This document shows positions 43,973 through 54,230 of a DNA stretch of 64,000 nucleotides, one piece after another. The notes under the pieces were generated by a model. It saw only the letters and a list, made by a program, of their open reading frames with translations, was not told the DNA's origin and made no database searches. Source of the stretch: Batillaria attramentaria. Taxonomy: Eukaryota > Mollusca > Gastropoda > Batillariidae. The first letter of the stretch is position 1. Every line of letters begins with the position of its first letter. A program made the position numbers and the translations under genes. The DNA lies in the NCBI GenBank assembly GCA_018292915.2, contig JACVVK020000057.1, forward strand, positions 1,097,501 through 1,161,500. The letters run 5' to 3'.

Positions 43973-45538
43973 TGTAACGTAAGGCGGTCTCACACTTTCA
44001 CTCCGCTTTCACATCACAGACATTCAGAAAGGCACGCATGCAAACGTCATCCACTCCCTTTCATACACACAAGCAAATAGTTATTCTTTTGACTGAGACC
44101 TTTTATACACGAAAACAATCAGACAATCACACGAATTAATAAGTAATTTTAAGGCTTAATTGCGTTCACAGCTGATAAACAGAAGCCTCCAATTTCACCA
44201 GCACATCGGTTATTCAAAGGGTATGTGCCTGGATATAAAATATACTACAACGCGGACAAAAGCCACTATACACAATTGGATGTGAAATGAATAACAAAGT
44301 GAAATAAACAAGATGAACTCAACAAGCTTGGTCAAAACGATGCTGCAGACTGGGTGAAGACTTGTTGATGTTGGGTAGAAAATTTATACACTTGAGCCAG
44401 ACGATTCCTCTGGGAATTCCGGGCGATTCAAATCTTTTCACCTTCTCCTGGAATGAGTGAAGGGAAGTACTTCTTCTGGAAGTGACTTGAACAATGCTGG
44501 ACCGCAGACACCTTCACAAAGAATACGCTGAGGATGGTGTACCCCATCAGACTCAGGGATAGCTCCACCTTGACACGGCGCTCGACTGGATGGCTGCACG
44601 TGATCTCAAGGGAGACAAACACACGTCGCTGGCTTCAAGCTCCACAACGACGGGGCAGACAATAGTAGACAAACATGGTGTCGTGTACGCTGATCAGGCG
44701 GACATATTACAATGCGGTCAGCTCACCGGGTCTCCGGCGTCGTTCCTGTACAATATTAACCCGTAATTACTACCACTATCTCGGATAGCATTTCTTCTCC
44801 ATAAACTAACTTTGATCCTGAACAAAGTTCCATTTCAACAACAATAACATCTGACATCGATCTCGAAAGTTCCAGTTATGAATTGAGATCAGAAATTATC
44901 AACAATTCACCTTCCAGTTACCAAGTACCCATACAATATCAAACAGTTCAAACTTATATCCTCATCATCAACCTCAAACCATATTCTCACAACTGATTCC
45001 TCACAAGAATGAAGTTCAAAACATCCTACCAAAAATTCTCTCATTTGAATAACCATTTGAGAAGTACAACATTCAGAACTAAATCAGATATACATCATAA
45101 TAGCATCAAGTTACCCATAGGGTTATCAAACAATCCACTTGGTCTTGAAATAGACAAACAATATTCAAAAATCAAACATACCTGTAGCGCTATGGCATAC
45201 GGAACACAAAGAAGCCGGGTGGGGAAAAACAAGACCTGTTCCCTCCACCGGTCAAAAGTAGGACTGCGCACAATCTTTGTCGCAATTGCTCACTTCGTAA
45301 GCTGACAACAACTCAGGTCTACTTGTGTTACAACAGTCTCTCGTACAGAGTAAAACTCAAGCAACCGCTATAGCCGTGCATAGGCATTTTCCCGCACGTG
45401 AAAACGTTAGGTAGACTGGGATAAACTCCAGTACAGTACTACCTGTCTAAACCACTAGTTAACACTGCACATGAAAATACATTTTTGAAAACGGCAAACA
45501 CACAGCTAATGAAAACCCCATAAATGCAGTTTGTCACA
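43973..45538 (-). repeat. 5' LTR of the Gmr1-like element
   Basis: Same length (1,566 bp) and ends as the copy at 34459. On the minus strand this LTR precedes gag and should carry the promoter. Confidence 0.9.
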
Positions 45539-45780
45539 GCGTTTAAAGGCGTAATATTTACCTAAACCACTCCATTTGTTGGACATAGATAGCATGAATA
45601 CGGACTCGCAACTGAGTGAATTTTGGAGGTTGTCGCTTTTATACTTTTGGCGTAAGCCGTACCTGATGAAAGTGCTGGTGAACACACTTTAGATCTCAAA
45701 ATCGCTCCTACTATACATAGATAATGAGCCTGGGGTGCCATAAAAATTATACAAAAAAAAAAAAAAATTAGAAAAATTCA
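45539..45780 (+). repeat. R repeat copy b, right part
   Basis: Resumes with GCGTTTAAAGGCGTAATATTTACC and GACATAGATAGCATGAATAC, extending the second core to GTGAACACACTTTAGATC and an A run. Gives the empty site of the Tc1 element at 19427. Confidence 0.8.
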
Positions 45781-46290
45781 CTGCAGCCGTTATCGTCAGT
45801 TGACTCGAAAAAATTTGTACTCACAGCACATTTCCTCTACAAGCCACACGCCTCACAAACATCAAAGAAGAGACGCACGCGCACTGACGTAAAGTAAGTG
45901 CGTCATGTTTGATTGACGTGATGCTGTTTTTTCTTGGGGGTGTCTCGCCACTTTCTTTCCGAATTTCTCTGTTTGGAGACGTGGTGTATTTTACTTCTGC
46001 TATGTCGCCATCTTCGTGCAATCGCAGAGAAGACACGGGATACAATAGAATACAACTCCAATACTTTATGAACAGAATATGCGCGGAGAACAAATTCATG
46101 AAAGAAGAAGAATCCAAAACGCTGTGCAGGGCTGCTTACGTACTGAACAGGTCAGATCTAGAACATTCCTCAACTTACTGGAATGTTGGAAATCTTTCCA
46201 AGGTGACGTAATCTACTGACGTTACTGCACCAGCTAGAAATTATTTTGCATCGAAATGCAGTAGGCCTATCTTTTCGCGATCTCTACAGC
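45781..46290. mobile_element. Degenerate solo-LTR-like relic
   Basis: From about 45985 it parallels the 314-bp LTR at 48437-48750: GCTATGTCGCC, AGAGAAGACACGGGATACAA, GAACGCTGTGCAG, GTAATCTACTGACGTTACTG, TTTTCGCGATCTCTACA. The upstream part (GACGTGATGCTGTTTTTTC) is shared with 15254-15460 and 61863-61970. Confidence 0.7.
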
Positions 46291-46384
46291 TTGACATGCT
46301 CAGAAGCATAATGTGTGTGTGTGTGTGCGTGCGTGGGTGCGTGCGCTTGCGCGCAAGCTCGCGTCTAAGGCAAGAGAGAGACTG

Positions 46385-46762
46385 AGGGTCTCTTCTCCGA
46401 TACCATACCAGTAAGCAATCGTCTGTCAGTCAGGTCTGCGGGAAGTAACTCTGTCAAAGGGGAACGACTTTATTACAAGAATTCATTCACCCATGTAGAA
46501 CCTCGCATACGCCAAAAAGTTTGTGACGTCAACCAGCTAGGCGAGCTCACACGACCTCATGTGTTTGGGGGTTTTGCAAGTGCATAGAGGCACGGAAAGG
46601 GTGTCCAGCACTTTCTTTATGTCAGCATGCTTAATGTCAGAGAGTTTGCGTTCGTGTGCGCGCGGGCTGCATACATGACACAACGACTACGACTACGACT
46701 GTGACTACAGCAGGTCATTGAATGGAAACAACATATTGGGCTGGTGGCCATCTTGTTTTTGT
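46385..46762. repeat. B repeat, copy 2
   Basis: Matches 21765-22140 throughout, ending GGAAACAACATATTGGGCTG and a (TTG)n run. Confidence 0.75.
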
Positions 46763-46795
46763 TGTTGTTGTTGTTGTTGTTGTTGTTTTGGACGC

Positions 46796-47085
46796 GAGTA
46801 TAGGATGCTGCGAGTGGTAAACTGGAGCCCCTCAGCAGCACGTACAGGAAGAGAACGACACGCAAGGGTTTTAGACTTTCCGCTGACACCTCCCACTCTC
46901 TTTCCCAGTACTTTCAGCAGCTGCCGTCTGGGCGGAGGTTCAAAGCTCCACTCGTTAGGACCAAACGCTACAAACTTAGTTTTGTCCCAACTGCTATCCG
47001 TCTCCTGAATGAAGTCGTTTCTTGATTCTTTGTGGTGAGAGCTGCCGGTGATTGAGTGTCAGATATTGTGATATTACTGTGATAC

Positions 47086-47142
<57 letters not shown>

Positions 47143-47553
47143 CTCGCGAGAGAGAGCTGTGTGTGCGTGCGTGTGTGTGTGTGTGTGTGCGCGCGTGCGT
47201 GCGTGCGTGTGACATGTGATGAAGGAGGGGGAGGGGAGGGTGGTGGTGTAAGTGGTGTGTAGATAGTATTGGAATTTGAGTGTATTTAGTTACCGTAATT
47301 GCTATTTTAACCACCAGTATTATAAGCTCAGTTTAGTTAGTTGGTAATTATTGGTGAATCAAATTTATGCATTGTGTCTTTTCTTATCACTTTTAGTTTG
47401 CTTGTATTATACATCGTGAAGCTGCCTTTAAATATTAACCCTTTATTTTATTAAATTTTACATGCCTCTGAACAAAAACAAATTTGTTCTTAATGGACAC
47501 AATAAAGTCGTTTGAATTGAATTGAATTGAATTGAATTGAGTATATATATACA
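46796..47553 (+). mobile_element. LINE 3' fragment with (GAATT)n tail
   Basis: A short frame ends YFQQLPSGRRFKAPLVRTKR...SFVPTAIRLLNEVVS then stop, a C-terminus known from RTE/CR1-type LINEs. The 3' UTR holds a GT array (47089-47200), an AATAAAGTCGTTTG signal-like end and a (GAATT)n tail. Confidence 0.7.
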
Positions 47554-47707
47554 TACACACCTGCTGTACATGCTACGCATACAGATACACAACCATTTCT
47601 CCTAAACTGAAAATGACCAAGAGATACATCTTTCATCCTGCCTATGCTAACTCAGCGGAAAAAAGAGTGTGGTGCTGTCCATTTTCTTTATTCGAGTTTG
47701 ATTTGTA

Positions 47708-48077
47708 TTAGCTGCAATCAGTGTCTTCAATTGTGTCCATAAGAAAGTAGTCCTCATAGCCATCACCAAAGTCTGTAAAGCTTGACACTGATGCAGATGT
47801 CGGTCTGGCTGAATGGGAATGATCTTCAGTTTCTACTTCGGAGGCCTCTTCTACACTACTAAATTCATCACTGATTGGATCTACAGAAGACGGCTCACTG
47901 ATAGAGGCCACACTCCCTCTGTTGTGTGTTGTGTGTCTGTCTGAATAGGAATAATCCCCAGTTTCTTCTTGTGAGGGCTCTACACCACTTAATTCATTAC
48001 TGACTGGATCTACAGAAGACGGCCCACTGATGGAGGCCACGCGTTCTCTTTTGTGTGTTTCATCTTGTTTGAATGGT
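47708..48077 (-). CDS. Last coding exon of an unrecognised serine/acid-rich protein
   Basis: Minus-strand frame from an acceptor (TTTTTGTCAAG) to a stop. The sequence contains two related segments with PSSVDPVSNE / PSSVDPISDE, each with a YSYSD- or HSHS-type block, and ends FGDGYEDYFLMDTIEDTDCS. No domain recognised. It looks like a disordered acidic tail, perhaps cytoplasmic. Nearly the same exon ends at 56065, and a related upstream exon lies at 58556-59117, so this is a small local family. The polyglutamine-like (TTG)n tract just upstream is probably intronic. Confidence 0.55.
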
Positions 48078-48436
48078 CTTGACAAAAACAACAACAACAA
48101 CAACAACAACAAAACCTACCACAGAAACGAAATAAACAAATCTGCCATGAATTCATATTCTTGAGTCTCTCTCGCCCTGTCTCCCCTCTCCCTCTCTCCA
48201 CTCTCTCTGTCTCCCCCCCCCCTTCTTTCTCTCTCCCTGTTGTTTTATTGTGAATGTGTAAGTATTCTATCGACTGTTCACCTGTACAGTGGACGCCGGA
48301 TATAAGCAACTCGGATATAAGAAAACTCGGTTATTGCCAACGAATGTTTTTCCCCCGGCCAAACTCTTCTTTATTATGTATTACAAAAACTCGGATACAA
48401 GAAACTCGCTTATAAGAAAACTCGGTTTTAGGAAAG

Positions 48437-48750
48437 TGTTGTATTTTTCTCCTGCTATGTCGCTCTCTCGGTGCACTCGCAGAGAAGACACGGGATACAA
48501 CAGGCTGGAACTCCAATACTTTATTAACAGAAGATGCGCAAGAACAAACTCATGAAAGAGGAAGAACCCAGAACGCTGTGCAGTGCTGCTTATATACTAA
48601 CAGGTCAGATCTAGAACATTCTGCAACTTACTGGCAAGTACGGAATCGTTCCAAGGTTACGTAATCTACTGACGTTACTGCACTCGCATGTTCTGGGATG
48701 GTCTAGAAATTTCCATCGAAATGCAGTGACTTTTCGCGATCTCTACAACA
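48437..48750 (-). repeat. 3' LTR of the intact Gypsy element
   Basis: 314 bp, plus-strand TGTTGTATTTTTCTCC to CTCTACAACA. The minus strand places a purine-rich GGTAGGGAGG directly before it (48751-48764), a likely polypurine tract. Confidence 0.9.
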
Positions 48751-48784
48751 CCTCCCTACCAAAATTGTTGTTTCACAACAAACT

Positions 48785-51700
48785 TCAACAACAAAGTCTG
48801 TCTCTGGGTTTTGGTGTTCTTTTGGATCGCCTGGGGTTGTCTGGACCATACTTTGGAAGAGGTGGCTTGGTCCTGGGCAGTCGTGGTCTGCTCTGGTTCT
48901 GTGTCGGTGGCACGTTCTCCAGAATCTCCATCGGATGGTCGATCGGGAGCTCAGAGGCATCTGCTGAATCACCAGGTTCGTTGTCCTCTTCAGAAGCGTA
49001 ACGTGGACGCAACTGTTCCCAGTGTCGTCTCCAAACTGGGCCACGAGGAACTACCTTGACGTTGAAGCAGCGAGTACCCGTAGACTTCTTGACCACTGCT
49101 GGTACCCATCTGGGCTGCTTGGCATGGTGAGGTCCATAGTACAGTGCATATACTGGATCTCCAGCCTTGTACTGTCTGGTCACCTTGGCGACACCTCCAG
49201 AGTCTGGAGTCACCTGAGTTTTAGATGCCTCCTTGGATTGCTTGCCCTGAGCTATGTGTGCTGGCGAGGGAAGCAAAGTGTCGATCCTTGTCCGAATCTG
49301 CCTGGACATCAAGAGTTCACTCGGAGAGAATCCGCAGGATGTTGGCATTCTCCGGTACTGCATCAGAAACTCTTGAAGTGCTCGCTTCGGGGGCAGAGAA
49401 GACTTCCTGAGAGCTTGCTTGAAAGTCTGCACCAGCCGTTCTGCAGCTCCATTGGTAGCAGGATGATAGGGCGCTCCTGTCAGGTGCGTGATCCCACGTT
49501 CCTTGCACCAGCTCTGGAACTCTTCAGAAACAAAGGTGGTTGCATTGTCGGAGACCAACGTGTGTGGGTATCCGAAGTGAGCGAAGTCTTCTTCCAGCAG
49601 GTCTAGAGTAGCTCTAGTGGACGTGGATGACGTTGGGTGGATGCATGGGTACTTTGAGTAAGCATCCGTGATCACCAGCCAGTTGGTGCCCATGAAGTTG
49701 ATGGCGTGGTCCACGTGAACTCGGCTCCATGGCTTCTCTGGTAACATCCAGGGATGAACTGGCGGTTTGGATGGCTTGTTTTGATGTTCGCCGCAGGAGT
49801 CACATCGTCGACTCGTCATCTCTATTGCAGCGTCGATACCGGGCCAGTATACTGCAGTTCTTGCCAACTGCTTCATGCGTTCCATGCCGAAGTGTCCGAT
49901 GTGCAGAAGATCAAGGATCTTGGGCTGCAGGCTTTGTGGAATCACAACTCTTGTACCATAGATGAGGCATCCGTGGCAGGTACTGAGAGAATCAGACAAC
50001 TTCTGGAACTTTCTGACTTCTTCGTTGATCTCAGCGTGCTTCAGCGGCCACCCTTCGCGCACGTAGCGCATCACTGTAGCTATCACTGGATCTTTGCCTG
50101 ACTCTTGACGAAGGATGTTGGCGTCGAAAGGTTTGACTTGAAGACTGAGAACTCGGATGGCGCACACCATGTCCGTGTCGTCCCCACTCTCCTCCCTGTC
50201 AAAGTCGATGTCGTCTCCAGAAGGCAAGCGACTGAGGGCATCTGCATTGCCGTGATCTGCAGTTTTCCGGTACTCGATCGTGTAGTCGAACTGGTTCAGC
50301 CATAGGGCCCACCGAGCTAGTCTGTTAGCTGCAAGAAGTGGTGTCCCTTTCTTTGGTCCGAACAGCGCCGTCAGGGGCTTGTGATCAGTCACCAGTATGA
50401 ACTGTCGTCCGTACAGATACTGGTAGAATTTCCGCAAACCATAGATGATGGCTAGGGCTTCCTTGTGGATTTGGCTGTAGTTTCTTTCTGCAGCTGTAAG
50501 AGTCTTGGACACATTGGCAATTGGGCGCTCGCTTCCATCCGGATAGCGATGAAACAGTACTGCTCCAATTCCAACGTTCGATGCGTCACAAGCCAGCCCC
50601 ACAGGCTTATCTGGGTCGAAGTGTACAAGCACTTGATCAGAGGAAAGCACATTCTTCAGCTGTTCAAAAGCTGCTTGTTCCTCTTCTCCCCACTTCCAGG
50701 GATTTGCCTTCTTTGTCAGGCGGTAGAGCGGCTCTGCCATAGTAGCCAGGTTTGGGATGAATTTCCCATAGAATTGTACTGAGCCCAGAAAAGACTTCAA
50801 GCTTGAGACATCCGTAGGTGGTGGCATCTTCAAGACTGCCTCGACTTTGGATCCTTTGGAGATTCCTTCAGCCGATAGAGTGTGTCCAAGGTATTCCACA
50901 CTGGGTTGAGCAAACAGGCATTTTTCACGACGGCATCTGAGTCCTTTGTCGTTCAGACGCGTGAGAAGTCGTTCCAGGTTGCTCAGATGCTCTTTGGCAT
51001 CCTTCCCGCTGGTGAGTATGTCATCTTGGAAGACGGCAACTCCAGGCAGATCACTGGTCAGATTTTTCATGATCTCCTGAAAATAACCAGGTGCTGACTT
51101 GATTCCGAAAGGTAGTCGTTGTTGCAGAAGTACCCCGCGGTGAGTGCTGAGGGCTAGTCTGCGTTGACTTTCTGGTGCCAGCTTGATCTGGTTGTAGGCA
51201 TCAGCGAGGTCGATCTTTGTGTAACCAAATCCTCCTCCCAGCTTTTGCATCAGTTCCTCTGGGAGAGGCATTGGGTGACGGTGATCAGCAAGTTGATCGT
51301 TGATCCCAACTGAGTAGTCACCACAGATCCGCAGTTTTGGCTTCAGGGCGCCTGTACTGTTTGTCTTACGAATTGGAACCACTGGTGTTCCATAGTCGTT
51401 GAACTGGACTGGCTTCCAGACTCCTTTGGCGATGCCTTCTTCGTAGCCTTTCGTCAGGTCATCACGAAGAGCGAAAGGAACCGGCCTTGCCTTGTGAAAA
51501 ACCGGCTTCGCGTCGGACTTGAACTTTACTTCCAGCTCAAAATCCTTCAGACATCCCAATTCTTCCTTGAAGAGATCTGGGAACTTGTCGCAGAGAGTGT
51601 GGCAATCCTTTTGAAGAGAAGCATAAGTTGTGCTGGAGGTCTTCGGATGCGATTCTTTTGCACCCTCGCTCTTGACTTGACTCTCTATGCTCTTCAGTCC

Positions 51701-53134
51701 AAGGGCATTGTCCACTGAAATTCCCAGAGCCTGGATCGCGTTTCGTCCAAGTAGGTTGAGATCATGGATCTTGGTGACGATGTAGGGAATGGAGCTCTGT
51801 TTACCAGTCACTGGGTCCTTAGTCTGGCCCTTGAAGGTGCCCAACACGGGTAGGTCATGCTTGCTGGCAGACTCGTACCGATGCGTGACGTCATCCAGCT
51901 TCGGTTTTCCCAGTTGTTTCCAGACTGGCACAGAAACAAAATTTCCCGTGGTTGCAGTGTCCAGCTCCATCGTGAACTGTTGATCCTGGATTTTGACTGG
52001 AACGTCCAACCTAGGAGTATCTTGGGGAACTTCGCCGAGGATGGCTTTGACGAGCTCTGCTTTTGTGATACTTTTCACTGAAGATTTTGCAGACTGTCGT
52101 CCCCCTTGTTGCTGTTGATGCAGTTTTTTCCTGCAAACAGCCTCCAAATGTCCTATCTTCTGACAGTTGTTGCATTTGGAGTCTTTGTAGTAGCAGTCTG
52201 TTGCTCTATGAGACTTTCCACACCTGTAGCACTTTGCTGAATCGCTGGTCGTGGAGTTAGACTGCTGGTGGTTCTTTGGCCGACCCCCTTTGTTGTTCGC
52301 CTTGACTTTGTTGACCGGCCTGGGCTTGGAACCGTAGACAGTTTCCTTGGCCACCTTTGCCGCGTCTTCAGTCTCTATGGCGATCTTGACAGCCTTGGCA
52401 AAATCCAACTCGGTATCCTTGACCTTGAAAAGAGCCTTCAAGACAGCTTCGTTGTTGACAGAACATATGAATCTCTGCCTAAGAGCTTCATCTTGTGGAT
52501 CTTGGATCGAAGGAAAGTCACAGGTAGCCGCGTCTTGACGTATACGGGCTGCCAGCTCCTGGAGTGTTTCGCCTGGCTTCCGTTCCATGTTGCTCCAGAA
52601 CTTGAAACGTTCTCGCACTATGAACAGTTTTGGGTCAAATTGGTCTTTCATGAACTCGACGATTTGGTCCATCGTCAGATCGTTGATATTCGTTCTTGGA
52701 TTTTGTTGAGCAGCCAGATTTGCCAGTTGCTTGTAGACAGCCGGAGTCTGATTAGTGAGGAAGACTTTAGCCTTGCGGTCGTCAGGAACGGCGTTGGCGA
52801 CAAGAAATGTGCAGAACCTTGACCAGTAGTCAGGCCACAGTTCTGTAGTGGAGTCAAAGGCAGCGAACGGTGGAATAGCGGCAGTCGAAACAGTAGAAGT
52901 GTGAGGACGGGTACTTGCACTGGAATCCCCAGTCGGCGTCTGAACTTGAATCATCTTCATCAACGCACCCATCTGCTCTCTTTGGACTGCTACTTCTTCT
53001 TCATGCTGCTTTGCTTGAATCTTCATCTGTTCCTTCTGCTGTTCCTTCTGCTGTTCCATTTGAATCTTCATCTGTTCCTTCTGCTGTTCCATTTGCTCTC
53101 TAAGCAATTTTATCAGCTCCGCTGTCTCTGCCAT
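48785..53134 (-). CDS. Gag-pol polyprotein of a Ty3/Gypsy element
   Basis: 1,449 codons, no stops. A glutamine/glutamate-rich helix (about residues 10-60), then a capsid region, then two zinc knuckles near 300-325 (CYRCGKSHRATDC; CNNCQKIGHLEAVC). A protease region near 391 has LDTATTGNF where DTGA would be usual. RT has YTKIDLADAYNQIKL and VFQDDILTSG (near 701; FQDD for YVDD). RNase H has LACDASNVGIG near 848, then TDHKPLTALFG. Integrase has the H-H-C-C region (HIGHFGMERM...CDSC) near 1085 and D, D, E in HVDHAINF, VSDNATTF and NGAAERLV (about 1141, 1195, 1228). The single-frame gag-pol resembles the K02A2.6-like proteins commonly annotated in invertebrates. All enzymatic parts appear complete, so this copy may be autonomous. 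Confidence 0.9.
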   Translation of the reverse strand: MAETAELIKLLREQMEQQKEQMKIQMEQQKEQQKEQMKIQAKQHEEEVAVQREQMGALMKMIQVQTPTGDSSASTRPHTSTVSTAAIPPFAAFDSTTELWPDYWSRFCTFLVANAVPDDRKAKVFLTNQTPAVYKQLANLAAQQNPRTNINDLTMDQIVEFMKDQFDPKLFIVRERFKFWSNMERKPGETLQELAARIRQDAATCDFPSIQDPQDEALRQRFICSVNNEAVLKALFKVKDTELDFAKAVKIAIETEDAAKVAKETVYGSKPRPVNKVKANNKGGRPKNHQQSNSTTSDSAKCYRCGKSHRATDCYYKDSKCNNCQKIGHLEAVCRKKLHQQQQGGRQSAKSSVKSITKAELVKAILGEVPQDTPRLDVPVKIQDQQFTMELDTATTGNFVSVPVWKQLGKPKLDDVTHRYESASKHDLPVLGTFKGQTKDPVTGKQSSIPYIVTKIHDLNLLGRNAIQALGISVDNALGLKSIESQVKSEGAKESHPKTSSTTYASLQKDCHTLCDKFPDLFKEELGCLKDFELEVKFKSDAKPVFHKARPVPFALRDDLTKGYEEGIAKGVWKPVQFNDYGTPVVPIRKTNSTGALKPKLRICGDYSVGINDQLADHRHPMPLPEELMQKLGGGFGYTKIDLADAYNQIKLAPESQRRLALSTHRGVLLQQRLPFGIKSAPGYFQEIMKNLTSDLPGVAVFQDDILTSGKDAKEHLSNLERLLTRLNDKGLRCRREKCLFAQPSVEYLGHTLSAEGISKGSKVEAVLKMPPPTDVSSLKSFLGSVQFYGKFIPNLATMAEPLYRLTKKANPWKWGEEEQAAFEQLKNVLSSDQVLVHFDPDKPVGLACDASNVGIGAVLFHRYPDGSERPIANVSKTLTAAERNYSQIHKEALAIIYGLRKFYQYLYGRQFILVTDHKPLTALFGPKKGTPLLAANRLARWALWLNQFDYTIEYRKTADHGNADALSRLPSGDDIDFDREESGDDTDMVCAIRVLSLQVKPFDANILRQESGKDPVIATVMRYVREGWPLKHAEINEEVRKFQKLSDSLSTCHGCLIYGTRVVIPQSLQPKILDLLHIGHFGMERMKQLARTAVYWPGIDAAIEMTSRRCDSCGEHQNKPSKPPVHPWMLPEKPWSRVHVDHAINFMGTNWLVITDAYSKYPCIHPTSSTSTRATLDLLEEDFAHFGYPHTLVSDNATTFVSEEFQSWCKERGITHLTGAPYHPATNGAAERLVQTFKQALRKSSLPPKRALQEFLMQYRRMPTSCGFSPSELLMSRQIRTRIDTLLPSPAHIAQGKQSKEASKTQVTPDSGGVAKVTRQYKAGDPVYALYYGPHHAKQPRWVPAVVKKSTGTRCFNVKVVPRGPVWRRHWEQLRPRYASEEDNEPGDSADASELPIDHPMEILENVPPTQNQSRPRLPRTKPPLPKYGPDNPRRSKRTPKPRDRLCC

Positions 53135-53240
53135 TGTCAGTCGTCAATTTTCGCTGCTGCAACAGTTGAAGGGGTGCAACTTCTGTAGTTGGAGTTTCTT
53201 GAGTACTGGAGAGTACTGTCCCTTCGTAGGTAGATCAATG

Positions 53241-53262
53241 TCGAATCCTGTCGGCGACGCCA
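53241..53262 (-). promoter_or_regulatory. tRNA primer-binding site of the intact Gypsy element
   Basis: Eight bases inside the 5' LTR. The plus strand reads TCGAATCCTGTCGGCGACG followed by CCA, a complete T-arm and acceptor 3' end of a tRNA. A serine tRNA is my guess. Confidence 0.65.
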
Positions 53263-53270
53263 CATATTTC

Positions 53271-53584
53271 TGTTGTATTTTTCTCCTGCTATGTCGCTCT
53301 CTCGGTGCACTCGCAGAGAAGACACGGGATACAACAGGCTGGAACTCCAATACTTTATTAACAGAAGATGCGCAAGAACAAACTCATGAAAGAGGAAGAA
53401 CCCAGAACGCTGTGCAGTGCTGCTTACATACTAACAGGTCAGATCTAGAACATTCTGCAACTTACTGGCAAGTACGGAATCGTTCCAAGGTTACGTAATC
53501 TACTGACGTTACTGCACTCGCATGTTCTGGGATGGTCTAGAAATTTCCATCGAAATGCAGTGACTTTTCGCGATCTCTACAACA
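53271..53584 (-). repeat. 5' LTR of the intact Gypsy element
   Basis: 314 bp, nearly identical to 48437-48750. Followed by target duplication GAAAG. Confidence 0.95.
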
Positions 53585-53913
53585 GAAAGCAAATTTCTTG
53601 TCCCGCTTGATACAAAAACTCGGATATAAGAAACCGAAAGTACATTTCCAAGAAAATTTCACTCATTGTAAGAAACCGAAAGTACATTTCCAAGAAAATT
53701 TCACTCATTCTAAGAAAACAGGACAGGTCTGACGTCACTTAGGACAGGCACATGATGGCGCATGATTTTCTTTTCTTGAATTGGTTCTTTACCATTGTGT
53801 TCCGTGCAAAATTGAATGTTGGCAAGAAGAAAAAATACGAGATGCATTTTTGTTGTTCTATTGTTATATGTTGTTTTAATTATTATTTTGTTTTTTTTGC
53901 CTGATTGGGAGCT

Positions 53914-53951
<38 letters not shown>

Positions 53952-54060
53952 GTCTGTCTCTGTCTACAGGGCTCGCGTTAAGGAGAATAAAACTATCAGT
54001 ATTAGACTAACTGTTGATCAATTCCTTTCTTTGACAATATACGTGGTCCATCTTTCCTCC

Positions 54061-54230
54061 GGGGAGCCGGGGTGGTCGAATGGTAGAGCGTTGGACTTCT
54101 AATGCTCGGGTCGTGAGTTAGATCCCGGCTGGGGCCAAATATTTGTGCTGGCTTTTTCGTCATTGCCCCGTCTTTGATATCACCCTATGTGGTGGAAAAG
54201 GACGTTAACCCCCCAAACACCCACCCACCC
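54061..54230 (+). mobile_element. tRNA-derived SINE inside the Tigger-like element
   Basis: Full-length: head GGGGAGCCGGGGTGGTCGAA, body, and tail ending CCCACCCACCC. The word ATCTTTCCTCC occurs at 54050-54060 and 54231-54241, and copy 1 of the host element has it once (about 41650-41660). If the tRNA-like part is folded, the anticodon loop would be CTTCTAA, suggesting an arginine-type ancestor (inference). Confidence 0.95.

Larger units (their letters stand above)
34459..45538 (-). mobile_element. Gmr1-like Ty3/Gypsy LTR retrotransposon, 11,080 bp
   Basis: Two 1,566-bp LTRs flank gag and pol read on the minus strand. GCGTT is duplicated at 34454-34458 and 45539-45543, and the R copy at 19401-19430 keeps the empty site. 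Domain order is gag, protease, integrase, reverse transcriptase, RNase H. Integrase upstream of RT is the arrangement I know from Gmr1-like elements, whereas most Ty3/Gypsy elements have it last. Two insertions lie in or next to gag, and a frameshift lies between integrase and RT, so this copy is defective. Confidence 0.9.
48437..53584 (-). mobile_element. Intact Ty3/Gypsy LTR retrotransposon, 5,148 bp
   Basis: 314-bp LTRs at both ends, GAAAG duplicated at 48432-48436 and 53585-53589, and one uninterrupted gag-pol gene. The copy of its target at 41231-41260 shows the empty site (TTAGGAAAGCAAATTTC). One LTR difference was noticed (T/C in CTTA[T/C]ATACTAAC), so it inserted very recently. Confidence 0.95.

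Noticed and set aside
49022..49606. 194-codon and other plus-strand ORFs across 48.8-53.1 kb
   Set aside because: Antisense shadows of the intact gag-pol frame, with no recognisable motifs.
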